Assembly: GCA_907163375.1 (NCBI GenBank)
Contig: CAJQUW010015622.1
Span: 372,001-436,000 of the forward strand
DNA: 64,000 nt
DNA from: Prostheceraeus crozeri
Taxonomy: Eukaryota > Platyhelminthes > Polycladida > Euryleptidae
Direction of reading: 5' to 3'
Shown: piece by piece, positions 11,401 to 22,214 of the stretch
Layout: each line of letters begins with the position of its first letter
How positions within the stretch are numbered: position 1 is the first letter of the stretch
Notes under the pieces: generated by a model
Database searches by the model: none
Told to the model about the DNA's origin: nothing
The model's input: the letters and a program-made list of their open reading frames with translations, nothing else
Position numbers and translations under genes: made by a program

Positions 11401-12268
11401 CTAATGAAATGATCTCAAACGAAGAGGGGTAAACAAAATCACTGAGCGCTGGTCCGTGATGCTTGCACTAGAACTCGACCTCTTCAGGATCGACAAAGCG
11501 TTACTCCTTATCAAGGATAACAATATTCGTCCACATAGTGATGCTATAATGTTACTGTAGCCAGCACCGGTTCCGATCGACAGCCGCTGTGATATTGTGT
11601 GGATGAAACTGGCTGCTTCTTCTCCATAGCCACCATAAATGGTTAATGCGAATGGAAGGCAGGTCCACCCCAGCTCCCGACACTTCTCACCATTCTGAGC
11701 TCTTTTGCGGTCCTCTGCTGTAGCTGTTGCAGCCTGAACAGACGCACTCGCTCCGAGTATATTTTTGGAATTGAGCGGATGCACGACTGTTACATCAACG
11801 GTCGCTGACTGGCCTAGGATCAAAATGGTCTGGGATCAAAATGTCTGCTGGAGGAGAATCTGGGTTTGCACTGCCCAGCCCAGTGCCGCATTCATTGCGC
11901 GTGCGCAGCTGTGCTCGATTGCAGCTGTCAAAGATGATGTTGCGGATTTTGTTGCGCCGAGTCACGACATCACCATCCCTGTTGCAGGTGGTTGAATGAT
12001 GACCACACGTATCCAATGAAGTGAATGGATGGAAAGGGGAGGTTGAGCCAAGATAGTGGAGAGGCAACCCTAACCACCATTTCAGCGCTGTTCGCATCTC
12101 GTTTGGAGCTAAGCTGAGATTAAGTCCTGGAGATGGCACCACTCTGAGCCAGTCGGCTGCATGGGGGACAGATATGGCATTGCTAATTTCTATGACTTCT
12201 ATAATATAGCATCTGGACAGAAATCTAAAATAGCACATATACGAGATGAGGCTGATATTGTATTTCAT
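11401..12268 (-). pseudogene. Decayed retroelement C-terminus with nuclease-like residues
   Basis: Two overlapping minus-strand frames (12268-11795, then 11823-11401) form one degraded protein. The first contains ADWLRVVPSPGLNLSL, then a cysteine/histidine stretch (CGHHSTTC) and PADILIPDHF. The second continues with DVTVVHPLNSKN and a helical tail. The order matches the C-terminal region of RT-bearing elements seen in many invertebrates, where a PD...DVTV pair suggests a restriction-like nuclease (family recall, not a search). A frameshift at about 11800 and the absence of the RT part mark it as a remnant. It lies between the two CATAG-ended element copies. Confidence 0.6.
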
Positions 12269-13765
12269 ATTGATGCATTCAAGGATGTATCTGTTGATTA
12301 ATTTTCGTGATAATGTGCAATTACATCTGGAAAATCATGCCGATTTACATCAATTTTGAAGTATAATTCCTATAGTTTCTTTTTCAGTCCGACTTTGCCC
12401 ATTGGTGAGACTCTGATCAGAATACGGTAAGTTATCTGATGAAACTTATTCATGTATCAATCAATGTCATTCACATAGATCTGCTGGCTACTATCTTTTG
12501 AATTAAATAAAACATTGGAGTGCTATCAACAGAAATTATTTACGAACACGCAAGATTTTAAGAGAGAGTTAATCAATAATCAAAGTCAAATAATTAATCC
12601 TTTGGAAGCAAACTGGCATTTCAGGCTTACACTTTTTGCATATATCAGGTCATATATTCCCTTTTCCAAGTGAAGCAGCACATCAAATAACACAAAGTGC
12701 TACGTTGATTCGTGGATTGGTTATTGATTTTGGTTTTACAACCTGAGATGACTTTATTCATTCGGGAACTTTCGAAGAACCAACACCAAAGAAGAACACT
12801 ACATCTGTTTGTTGCTTTGCTTTTAATGCCATAGCGGTATATAGAAGCTCAGAATATTGATGCAACATGCACCAGGATAGAATCGAGCTCTTTATTTTAT
12901 AGATATCATTCAGAAATAGCCATATCCATACAGGATGCTCATTTCGATTGTGTGATAGAAGATAATGCAATAGCACTGCAAACTTGTATTATTTTTATTA
13001 ATTAATTAGTTAAACAATTAATGAAATTTCATAATCCTTCATGAGATATCCCTTTTCCATATAGGCTCTGAAATCATTGTGTAAAGCAAGATAAAAAAGT
13101 TCATGATCTTTATTGTGTTGAATTCTTCGATCGTTGCAAGGATAATTTCAAGAGAATATACTCGTCTGTTATCTTGCAACAGATTTCTGTTGCTCCGAAA
13201 TTCAAAAAGTACGAGTATAGTCTTACTCGTATTTACACATTTTTTGCTTTAATTTGAGGCGACGATCGAAGTCAGTTTTCATTACACATTTGAGGATTAT
13301 GCTTCCATATCGATTAAGACTTCTTCTTTCATTTGAGGAAGATCGATTGAGACTCATTGAATAATTTCATTGTAGCCATCAAATTCAGCAATTGTGAGAA
13401 TGTATTGGCTGTGGCACAAAAGAAGAGAAATTTTGCTCTGGTCGTCGGCGTAAATCACATTGTTCTTTATCGATAGATTCTGTGGCTTATTTTTCAAAGG
13501 AAAGCAATGAAATGTAGCTGGAGAGTGTTTAAATTCTTATACCGGTACACAAACACAGAGCATATGTTCAGCAGTTTCCTTTCTTCACAAACATCGCTGA
13601 TGATTTGAAAAACACTCATTAACAGCGCTCGCAGAGTAAGAGTAACAAGAATACAATGCACATAACTTCTGTATGAATGACATCGATTCATGTAAATCAG
13701 CCTCATTTCGTATAGAAGGGTCAAGGATATCTGTTCAGATTTCTGTCCAGATGCTACATTACAGA
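12194..13765. mobile_element. CATAG-ended inverted-repeat element, copy 2 (uninterrupted)
   Basis: The left side begins ACTTCTATAATATAGCATC and the right side ends GATGCTACATTACAGAAGT, an imperfect inverted pair. The sequence follows copy 1 throughout, without the 1131-bp insertion. It is flanked on both outer sides by inverted CATAGAAATTA pieces (12186 and 13767), so its true ends may lie slightly farther out. A frame at 12758-12976 (minus) repeats the copy 1 frame with few changes. Confidence 0.72.
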
Positions 13766-13770
13766 AGTCA

Positions 13771-15726
13771 TAGAAATTAACAATACCATAGAAAGTCCTA
13801 TCATCTACTAAACTACTATCTACTTCTATGATAGAAGTCCATGTATCAAGCAACATCAACCGTTTGAGTTATTTCTTTTTTCATCTAGCCTAAAAATAAT
13901 CTGTATTTCAAGAAAAAAAGGTTTTACAAAAGGATGAACACTACAAGTAATAAAAAGTTCATAAAAAAGTCCTATTTCCCTGTTTGAGGTATTGATATTA
14001 ATTTTGATAATTGATAGAGAAAGTAGATAATACCATAGATAGAAGCACCATGTTAAAGTGAATGTCGTAGTATTAAAAGTTATCTATGGAATAAATCAAT
14101 GCTATTTGACCAATTTCCGTACTGATATTAACCAAATGCACCATAGCGATGAAGTGACATGACAAATGTCAGATGAGCCGCAGGCCTAGGCTGACATTTA
14201 TTAAGTCATAGACTTCTAAATTTCTCTGGACAGATAGGTTGAAATTGGCTTATACATGATCAGGCATGGACTCCTGAATATAGATTACCTTACAAATAGA
14301 CTGTCAATAGGCATAATCAGCATTTTGGAGAACAGGTTGCCCGCCAGCACAGTATGTATGTATATTTATGTACATTAGGAGTTAGGACGCATGAGCCTAT
14401 ACATGCTTATGCGCTAAACGCATGTGCTATACCTCCGCGTTATTTGCTAATTTTGCGATATTTCTTCTAACAACTTTCTCAGAACTGAGGCATTTGAGAT
14501 TTCATGAACAAATATCTTGAACATGCTGTTGAAAAATGTCATTGAAATTTCGGAAATCTGATTCATGTACGTGCGAACAGCGAGATTTTACGAAGAAGTA
14601 ATTGGAAAAGTGATGATGATATTCATCGATAGTCTGAGCATTGTCCTTTCATTTTTAAAGAAAGATGATATTTTCTTAGACAATTATTCAGTTATAACTT
14701 GCATAACCTGGAAAAATGGTTTTTCTTCGCTATTCTCACAAATAAAGTTTTTATATGAAAATTAAAAAACTATTCAGTTTGATCTCATACAATACCCTCT
14801 AGCAAGGAATGTATAGTTGAAGCACAGATACGTTTGGTGGAAAAGACTTCCCATGATCAATTTTGCTCAGAAACATTTTTTCTGAACGTTTTCAGAAACG
14901 TTTTTCCAATAATGAAAAGAGAGATGCACAAAACGAAATGTACAAAAAGTAATATCGCATAGCCTAAACAGACATATTTTTACAGATATACTCATGATAA
15001 CACACACATTTGTCTATCTTGAGGCAACAATATCATACCGACATCATAGATTTTCTTAGATCATGCATCGCAATGTCACTAATCGGAAATACATGAACAG
15101 CATAGACAAGTTATGAGACATTGATAATTGTCAGATTGGAGATTTACACAGAACACTTCCCCAGGAGGTTGATGACATCGTTCATTTTTGTCTTAATTGA
15201 CGAAGAATAAAATGAAGTGAAATGAAACAGTGCTATAGATTCCATTAAACAGCTCGTGACAAGGACTCCTAGATACATGCCCTCTGACGTACTCCTTACA
15301 TTTTTTTACATTTTGGCTGACAGTCCAGGTGTTATACAAACTTGTATATCTAGGTTATTGCTGACTCGTGCATAGACTTCTAAGAGAAATTTAGAAGTCT
15401 ATGGCTTGTGAATATGCTGAATCATAGACTTCTTAATATTGACATGATGAAGTCTATGACTGAACATGGACTCCTAGATAATTAACTATCTAGGAGTCCA
15501 TGGACTGAATATTCAATTCTGTGGACTATTTATTATCTACATTGGAAATTCTAAATATAGATAGCTATGGACGTGGACGCGTCTATGTTTATTAATAAAG
15601 CCAGATTCCGTGGCACGTAGAAATCAAATTATGCAAGACAGAAGGATGAAGCTTTGAAAATTTGATTTACTTTACCTCATCTCACGCAATGTTGACTATT
15701 CACTGAGATTTTTCCTCTATTTCAAA
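13771..15726. other. Intergenic stretch upstream of the STMC6-like gene
   Basis: No gene is recognised. It contains pieces of the CATAGAA repeat (13766-13845), a lone CATAGACTTCTAAAT piece near 14206 and the three palindromes at 15371-15502. The promoter of the gene at 15727 should lie at its right end, but no clear TATA box could be assigned. Confidence 0.45.
15371..15502. repeat. Three consecutive short palindromic elements
   Basis: Three hairpins follow each other. At 15371-15403, CATAGACTTCTAA pairs with its inverse across a 7-base loop. At 15422-15459, TCATAGACTTC pairs across 16 bases. At 15465-15502, CATGGACTCCTAGAT pairs across 8 bases. The second and third are separated and flanked by variants of GACTGAA, which looks like repeated target duplications. 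The ends match those of the larger CATAG-ended elements. Confidence 0.7.
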
Positions 15727-16212
15727 ATGACTTTGAGATATTTGCTTTTGCTAAATCTAATTTATCTGGCTCTACCTCTTCGATCTGGATATAAGACCTG
15801 CGGTCTTGAGAATAAACACTGTCTACTTTACTGCTGTCATGGTGTCTATAAAATGGTGGGAGGTGTTAATGTTACAACCACTGATTGCTGCGACGACTGC
15901 AATAAGAGCATTGACAAAGACGATCGGAAATGGTGTCTTTCAAAATTCTTGAGTCCCGGGACTCTAAAGCTGGTTGTCGCCGTTGTAGTGATTATATTTA
16001 TTCTTATCATTGCTGCTGTTGTCTTATGCTGCTGTTGCTGCACGGCGGCTGCTTCCAAGTTAGGAGGAGCTATTTTTACCAGAAAGAAAAAAGGAATTGT
16101 GCATTCTTTGGGAAATAATTATCAGGCAATGCCTCCCCAACAGCAGCAATATCAGTATGGTCAACCAGGACCGCCGATGCAATACCCACCTCAGCAAATG
16201 CCGAACCAGTAA
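15727..16212 (+). CDS. Small cysteine-rich single-pass membrane protein (Shisa/STMC6-like)
   Basis: The 161-residue frame is complete and intronless. Residues 1-20 form a signal peptide (basic start, RYLLLLNLIYLALPL). Residues 25-75 are a small ectodomain with eight cysteines, including two CC pairs (YCCHG and DCCDDC) and one N-glycosylation site (NVT). Residues 77-104 are a membrane helix rich in V, I and A ending in five consecutive cysteines, likely palmitoylated. The cytoplasmic tail has a basic stretch (RKKKG) and a Q/P/Y-rich end (QPGPPMQYPP). This plan fits the STMC6 superfamily (Shisa, CYYR1, WBP1, VOPP1), whose proline-tyrosine tails bind WW domains. The exact subfamily is not clear. 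The start is the first ATG and has A at -3. The neighbouring elements do not interrupt it. Confidence 0.75.
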   Translation: MTLRYLLLLNLIYLALPLRSGYKTCGLENKHCLLYCCHGVYKMVGGVNVTTTDCCDDCNKSIDKDDRKWCLSKFLSPGTLKLVVAVVVIIFILIIAAVVLCCCCCTAAASKLGGAIFTRKKKGIVHSLGNNYQAMPPQQQQYQYGQPGPPMQYPPQQMPNQ

Positions 16213-18709
16213 CAACTAAACTCCAAAACAATATCATCAAAACAAATCATACCACATGTGACTTTCTGCTTTAAAATGGCTATCACAAGAATTTGTTTTG
16301 AGATGAGAAATCTGAAATATATGCTTTTTTAACAGTCCGCCAATCTGGTCAACCTGCGAAGCAAAAGATACTTGATCCATTTCCCCCTTGGTGAATAACA
16401 AGTAGAAATGTGATACAATTAAATATCATCTCGCAAACAATAACCTATGCAACAAATAAGTCATCAACTTTCATTTCAGACAATTTTTCATTTGATAGTT
16501 TCCATTTTTAAGATTGTTCTCCGAAGAAAGTGCGTTTTGGTTGATAATTTTTTGTTTCATAATTCAGATCGTTAGAACTGAGTGACTGTACCATGACATA
16601 AAGCTCTGGAATCATATTATTTAGTTTCATTCAAGTTTCATTAGGAGTTACAAACCCTTTAAGTTTCACCTTGATTGAGAGATGACAATGTGAAAATTCA
16701 ATTAAATGTGTTCTTTCTTAATCATCACAATAAAAATAGCTGGAGAAGTTTCATGGCCTTTTGAATTGCTATAGTATTATTATCACACACCTTATTCCTT
16801 TGGAATATGATAAGCTGCGCCCAATATCCACATTCTACACATGACGACGATTAAAACAATAAACACACCCTTTGTCTTTTTCGTCCTTGTCTTCTTTTGT
16901 TTTTCATCATTTTTGTCATTATTTTTATCATCTTTGCCCAACGTGTATTTAGACTCCGACGTGGCATTGATAACTTTATATCCTTTTTCTATTGCCATCG
17001 ACTTGCTTGCGGTGTTCACCAATTCTTGGTGAAGCAACAAAGTCGCTTTTTTATTAATTATTCACTTTGTCATTTTTTCATCATTGCCATTTTGTCGTCA
17101 CCATCATTTATTTATGCAAACTGGGACTCAATACCGCAGCCAATTATCGATCGAAATTGGTATCATTTACTTTTTAAGAAAAGAATCTTGTTGCTTTTAT
17201 TTTTTAAAATAATGTCACTAAAGATTTTGCAAACACTGAAGCTTTCGCCATAACTAGTAAATTTACTGTAATTACAGCAACAATAAAGGTTATTTCTTAA
17301 AAATCAATCAGACATGCTGCTTAGATCCAATGAACATTTGTTCACTCCGTGAAATTGATATTGTACCATTCTAAATAGTGATAGCTGGCCCTCTAAATAT
17401 TAGATTGGATCTGTTAATAATCGTTAGTGGACGCTAGCACTAAAAAAGGACTCCAGAACTGTTGGACATCAGCGTACGACTACTCTTCTTCCAGATCAAG
17501 AAGTCTCTGATTACAGAAATTCTAACATCGATTGACACAACATTTCGTATTATTATTAACACTGTCGAACAAAGATTTTGCTTTTCTGCATTTTTCTAAG
17601 CTTCTATTCAATTCGAATATCCTGATCACGAATATAATGTTCATTTTTTCATTCCACCGTTATTAACGCAATCACACTAGATTTGAAAATTTTTGCTTTT
17701 TTCAAAGAAACACGCATCTCACTACTCACTATGTAGCACATTCAAGTATTAATTGAAAGTTATTAATCTCTTGTGCTAAGATCTATGATAGATTACTTAA
17801 TTGTGCACTTTGATATCTGTAGCTTCCACACATTAAGCATAGGCCTACTCTGTCCACAGTGTTAGCAACTTAAAGAAATTAAATTCAGAACACGTTGGTT
17901 CTAACATGTAAGAAGGACCTTAGACCTTCATTAAAGAGGTTGAATTTAGCGCAACAGTTCGATATCAATGTCTTGCATTATCGTCTTGAATCCATGACGC
18001 ATATATCATGGTAAGATCAAAAGTTGAAGGAAGATAGGATGTCTTATTTCGAAGTGTTTCATCTCAGACAGACATCTACTAATTCACTGCTCAATGTCAT
18101 TAGCTGTGATCCTGAAAAAATGGAAATATGCCATTAGTACCAAGTTCATATCCAATAGATGTGAAAAAATACATGTATCGCAGTCAACACAATCTTAGAG
18201 CTACTTCACTGTAGTGAACATCAGAGGAATGCGTATATACAGACTTAAAAATCTTGATGACTATAATGGGTATAAATAATGGATTTACCAAACATAATTG
18301 CATGCTGTGCATATGTGAGACAGTCACAAGAGAGGCGATCACTAAAAGTGAACATGGCTTCAGTGACAATGGACACACTCTAGTAGTTGCTTTAGCTGTA
18401 ACTTTCTGCTCATAGTATAAATTAGCATGTTAACTATTTGAAGACAAGTTTGATAATTGTCGTCTCTTGTGATGCAAGGTAGGCATGATTTTGAAGGTTG
18501 CAAGGTGCATGCAAAAGCTATTTTCAATAATCTTTTTCTAATTCTGTATGAATACGCTTGGCTCCCTTTGAGAACAATGATGATACAGTAGTCTAGCTGA
18601 TTTGATGACGTGCGATTACTAACTCTAAAAAGGAATAAATTGCATGGGAGCATGGGAGCCAGACGTCAGAATCTGTCCTTGGTAATACGCAATGATAGTA
18701 GGTCTATAT
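16213..18709. other. 3' region of the STMC6-like gene and intergenic sequence
   Basis: The first part is probably the 3' untranslated region, with an AATAAA at 16729-16734. Beyond about 16.8 kb the frames present are T-rich or low complexity and match nothing I recognise. Confidence 0.4.
16729..16734 (+). terminator. Candidate poly(A) signal for the STMC6-like gene
   Basis: AATAAA lies 517 bases after the stop codon, the first such hexamer seen downstream on this strand. A 3' untranslated region of this length is ordinary. There is no transcript evidence. Confidence 0.35.
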
Positions 18710-20672
18710 CAGGGATTGGACCGGGTCAAGAGCCCGATCCGGCGGATCCTGTTGTAAATATCTGGATCCGGGATCCGGTATGAGATCCGCCCGGATCCCG
18801 GGTCCAGCGAATAGCGTTTATGATGAGATGTTGATGGTCATTAATGCTGTGGAAAATCCTATCTAACGAAGAAGTTATAAAAGTTACAGAACCTCAAACT
18901 TGTTTTTCTCGTTGCTGACTTAGAGTTGGGAGTGGCAGCCAAGAATGCGATTATATATCTTAATAAAAATATTTTATCCAGGAATGTCTGTAGCTCGGCA
19001 TTGAATGACCATCTATTAATGTGCAAAAAAGATGAAGTAACTTTTTTATGCTTTGTTCATTCTAATTGTCATGTTACCGTTGTAGACTTGTGACTACTGC
19101 ACCCGCTTTGCTAATCCACACCAAGAAATGAATTGACATCCATGACTTTCAAAGCTAATAACATAAAAAAGCTCCATTGTGCCTCTCCAAATTTATGATA
19201 TTGATCCGACTACCTTACACTTACAATGAACAATAGCTGTAATTATTAATATGTCTATAATAGTTGGGTACGCGCATATTAGTAAAATAAACAAGTAGAG
19301 AAGCAACCTGTCCTTCGTTTCTTTTAATTAAATATACTTGTTTATCGTTGTTGAAATTGCTTTTTGATTCACAATCATGGTAAATGTAGACTTAATTAAT
19401 TCAGAAATTCAGTTACAGTTATCAAGTCTTAAAAAAGAGTATACACATTTCTACATGCTCAGTCTCAGATTGTATTACCGATATTTTAGATACTTGCAAT
19501 CATAGAGTGAGTATATTAGGTAGACTGGTAACTCCGCATTTATTAAATCCCCAATGTGTATACACTTTCAATTTTATTGAATGAACTCGTGGGAGATACA
19601 GGTGGTACCAAATGTGAGATATGCAAATTTTTTTGCAGTTTTGCAGAAATTACAGCGGAATTGACTGATCATGCCAAAGTGTTTGGATCATGCAGTAATG
19701 CAGAATGAAATGATATTATTTTACAGATCGTCCATGCCATAACAGCCTTGGATAGTTAATGCTTGTTAAATTAGCAACTCGATGATCTACTATTGCTTTA
19801 TGCTGAACCTCAAGAGAATCTTCTTAAGCGAGATCACATCACAGACAACCTGCCACTTGCAGAGCAAAATTACATAATCAAAAATAATGATTTCAATTAA
19901 CTTTGACGGATGTAAATGGGTCCACATCACTATTCAGATTCAAGAAATGAAACATGAATTTAGTGAATCATAAAATCATGCCGGTGAAGACTATTGAAAA
20001 CTTGAAATTTCAGCAAAGAAAGCACGATAATATCGCGACTTTTTCATGAAGACTTTCATTATAATACAATTCATGAAATTCCCTTGATAATCAGCTTGAT
20101 TTCCGTTTTGTTGGGATGCTTATTGGCACATATTCATTTCTTTTGCTATCCAACAGGTCTCATACTACTTATATGGGAGAGTCATCTCGGTAGTATATAA
20201 ATTGGCAAATTTTGACTATTTTCAAAAGTGCTCAAATCATTTTTTGGACCATGGGAGCGTAATCTCCGCAAAAAACTGAATCTTTTCATATAAAAATTTT
20301 CACTGTATACAGATACTTTTTGAGTCGACGCAATACCCATATATCCCTTCTATGCTTGCAATCACCCATTGATATTTAGTAATGATATTCTGTAAAAAAA
20401 GGTAATAACAACTGAGAACCAGAGTGACAACTGCAATTGGCGATAGCAAAAGACTCGGATTTCAAAATCACTTCATCAGTATGTTTTTATGTATTATGAA
20501 ACGCATAACTTAAACTTAATCTCAGGAACCAGACTAATTAATGTTTCATGATAATGAAAACGAATTACTCGTACATGCAGTTTTATCACTTTTGATCATA
20601 GGATCGCCCGAGTATCCGGGTCTAGGATCTGGATCCGGGTGGTTGCAAAACCCCGGATATTTGATATTCCTG
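18710..20672. mobile_element. Non-autonomous hAT-like element with 8-bp duplication
   Basis: GTCTATAT occurs exactly before (18702-18709) and after (20673-20680) the element. The ends begin CAGGGATTGGACCGGGTC on the left and CAGGAATATC on the right (inverted), a weak match limited to about seven bases. Both subterminal regions carry GGATCCGG-type repeats (18735-18805 and 20603-20660), a typical arrangement for transposase binding. No transposase frame is inside. A 300-bp dispersed repeat is nested at 20036-20327. Confidence 0.75.
20036..20327 (+). repeat. 300-bp dispersed repeat, copy A
   Basis: This stretch matches 53483-53781 in the opposite orientation, with many substitutions but the same order of words throughout (for example ATGAAGACTT, TTGATAATCAGCTT, TTTTTTGGACC, GGAGATTACG on the other strand). 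GTCGAC-like words lie at the ends. It is probably a MITE. Confidence 0.65.
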
Positions 20673-22214
20673 GTCTATATGCCATTGGATCGTACCCATA
20701 GCTACGTATTGCTGATGCACCCTAGGTCAATGTCAAGGTCTTTCACGAAAGAAATGTTAGAAATGCAGTGTGGGATTGTGCGCCAAGTGCTTCAAAGCGC
20801 AACACATTTGGTGACTTATTTCGTGACGACATGAACCGCTATACATATACACAAAGACAAAAGAGTCGTTTTGCAGAGCAAAATAGGCCTACTAAAGAGA
20901 AAATCACTGATGGAAGTGCACGTGTACAATGCATGTGTATTTGTTTGAGCGTCATAGAAACTGTTATACACTGTCAGACCTGCTTTTTTGCCATCTGACA
21001 GTGCCACAAATAATATTTTAAAAATTATATTGTTCTTATGTGAATTTAATTTGCATGTAAACTACATGTAACTGAATAATCCATTAGAACAATTGATATG
21101 AATAATGGATGTGAAAAATCAGATTTGAAATGTACAAGTCAGATGCTCGTGCCAGACAAATTGTTCTTTTTGCAGTTTTATGAAGCTCACTACTTCAATT
21201 TCCCCTCTCATTATCACAATCTTGCCATCTTCGAATTCGTTCCGAAATAACTCGCATCCATTCTACATGTGAAAATATTCATGCTTCGTGATCTTTAAAG
21301 CCATCTTGTTGACATCATTAGAAATATGCAAAGAAATCACAGCCGCATTTAATTAATGGATTGAATTTCGCCCCTTTGGTATGGCCTGCGCAAATAAAAT
21401 TTTATCAAGCGCGTGAATTAAGTACTAAATTTAATATCCCAATAAATAGAATAATAATTTTCTTATTCTTATTCTCTAATTTCTCATAATAGGATAAATA
21501 ACAATTTTCTTTAGAATTTTTTCTGCGTTATTGTCAACAGCAAGTGCCCTCGTATTTTTTATCACCACTAAGGTGGGTGACGTGAATGGGACTCACCTAA
21601 CAGATTTAGAGCTCTACAGTCTTGAATTCTTAATTAAATATATGAATTTATATTCAAATTATCTATTTCTCGTGCAGTTGACATGTGTGAGAAGTTCATG
21701 TCGATTTATGCAAAACTTCTGGTGCACGAGCAAAAAGATGAAAAATCACCGAGTGGGTCTTATACCGACACGTGTAGGCCCTAGGTAATAAGGCCCATTT
21801 TTCTTTTTATTTAATGTCTTCAATTTACGTAGCTTATAAGTCATTTCTAGCATCTGGCTATATACAATGGACTATATTCGCCTTCTGGTACGCAAATAGG
21901 TGTAATGAGGTTAGATCTAGTATGTTCCTGTAATTCAGAGTTAGGACTTATTAAGTTATATGCCCCCATGTAAAAAAGAAAAACCAAATTGTTTATTGAA
22001 ATCCATCGACTTTTGTTGAAATTAAAGATATTTTTAACACCAAGAAAAAAATAATTACTGATGGTCCTTGTATTTGGTAGCCATATAGACATAACCCCTC
22101 TATTTATCAATCATAAACACAGACTTTATAGGCCTACACTGGAATAGTCAGAACAAACAAATGGAACCTCATCTTCGTCACTACCATGACTTAAACCAAC
22201 ACAATCTTTGTGTA
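20673..22214. other. Intergenic stretch without recognisable genes
   Basis: The frames present are short and match nothing known to me. AT-rich sequence continues up to the TA at 22213-22214 that borders the pogo-like element. Confidence 0.45.

Noticed and set aside
15846-16118. Other frames over the STMC6-like gene
   Set aside because: They are shadows of the 15727-16212 frame and lack any domain or start context.
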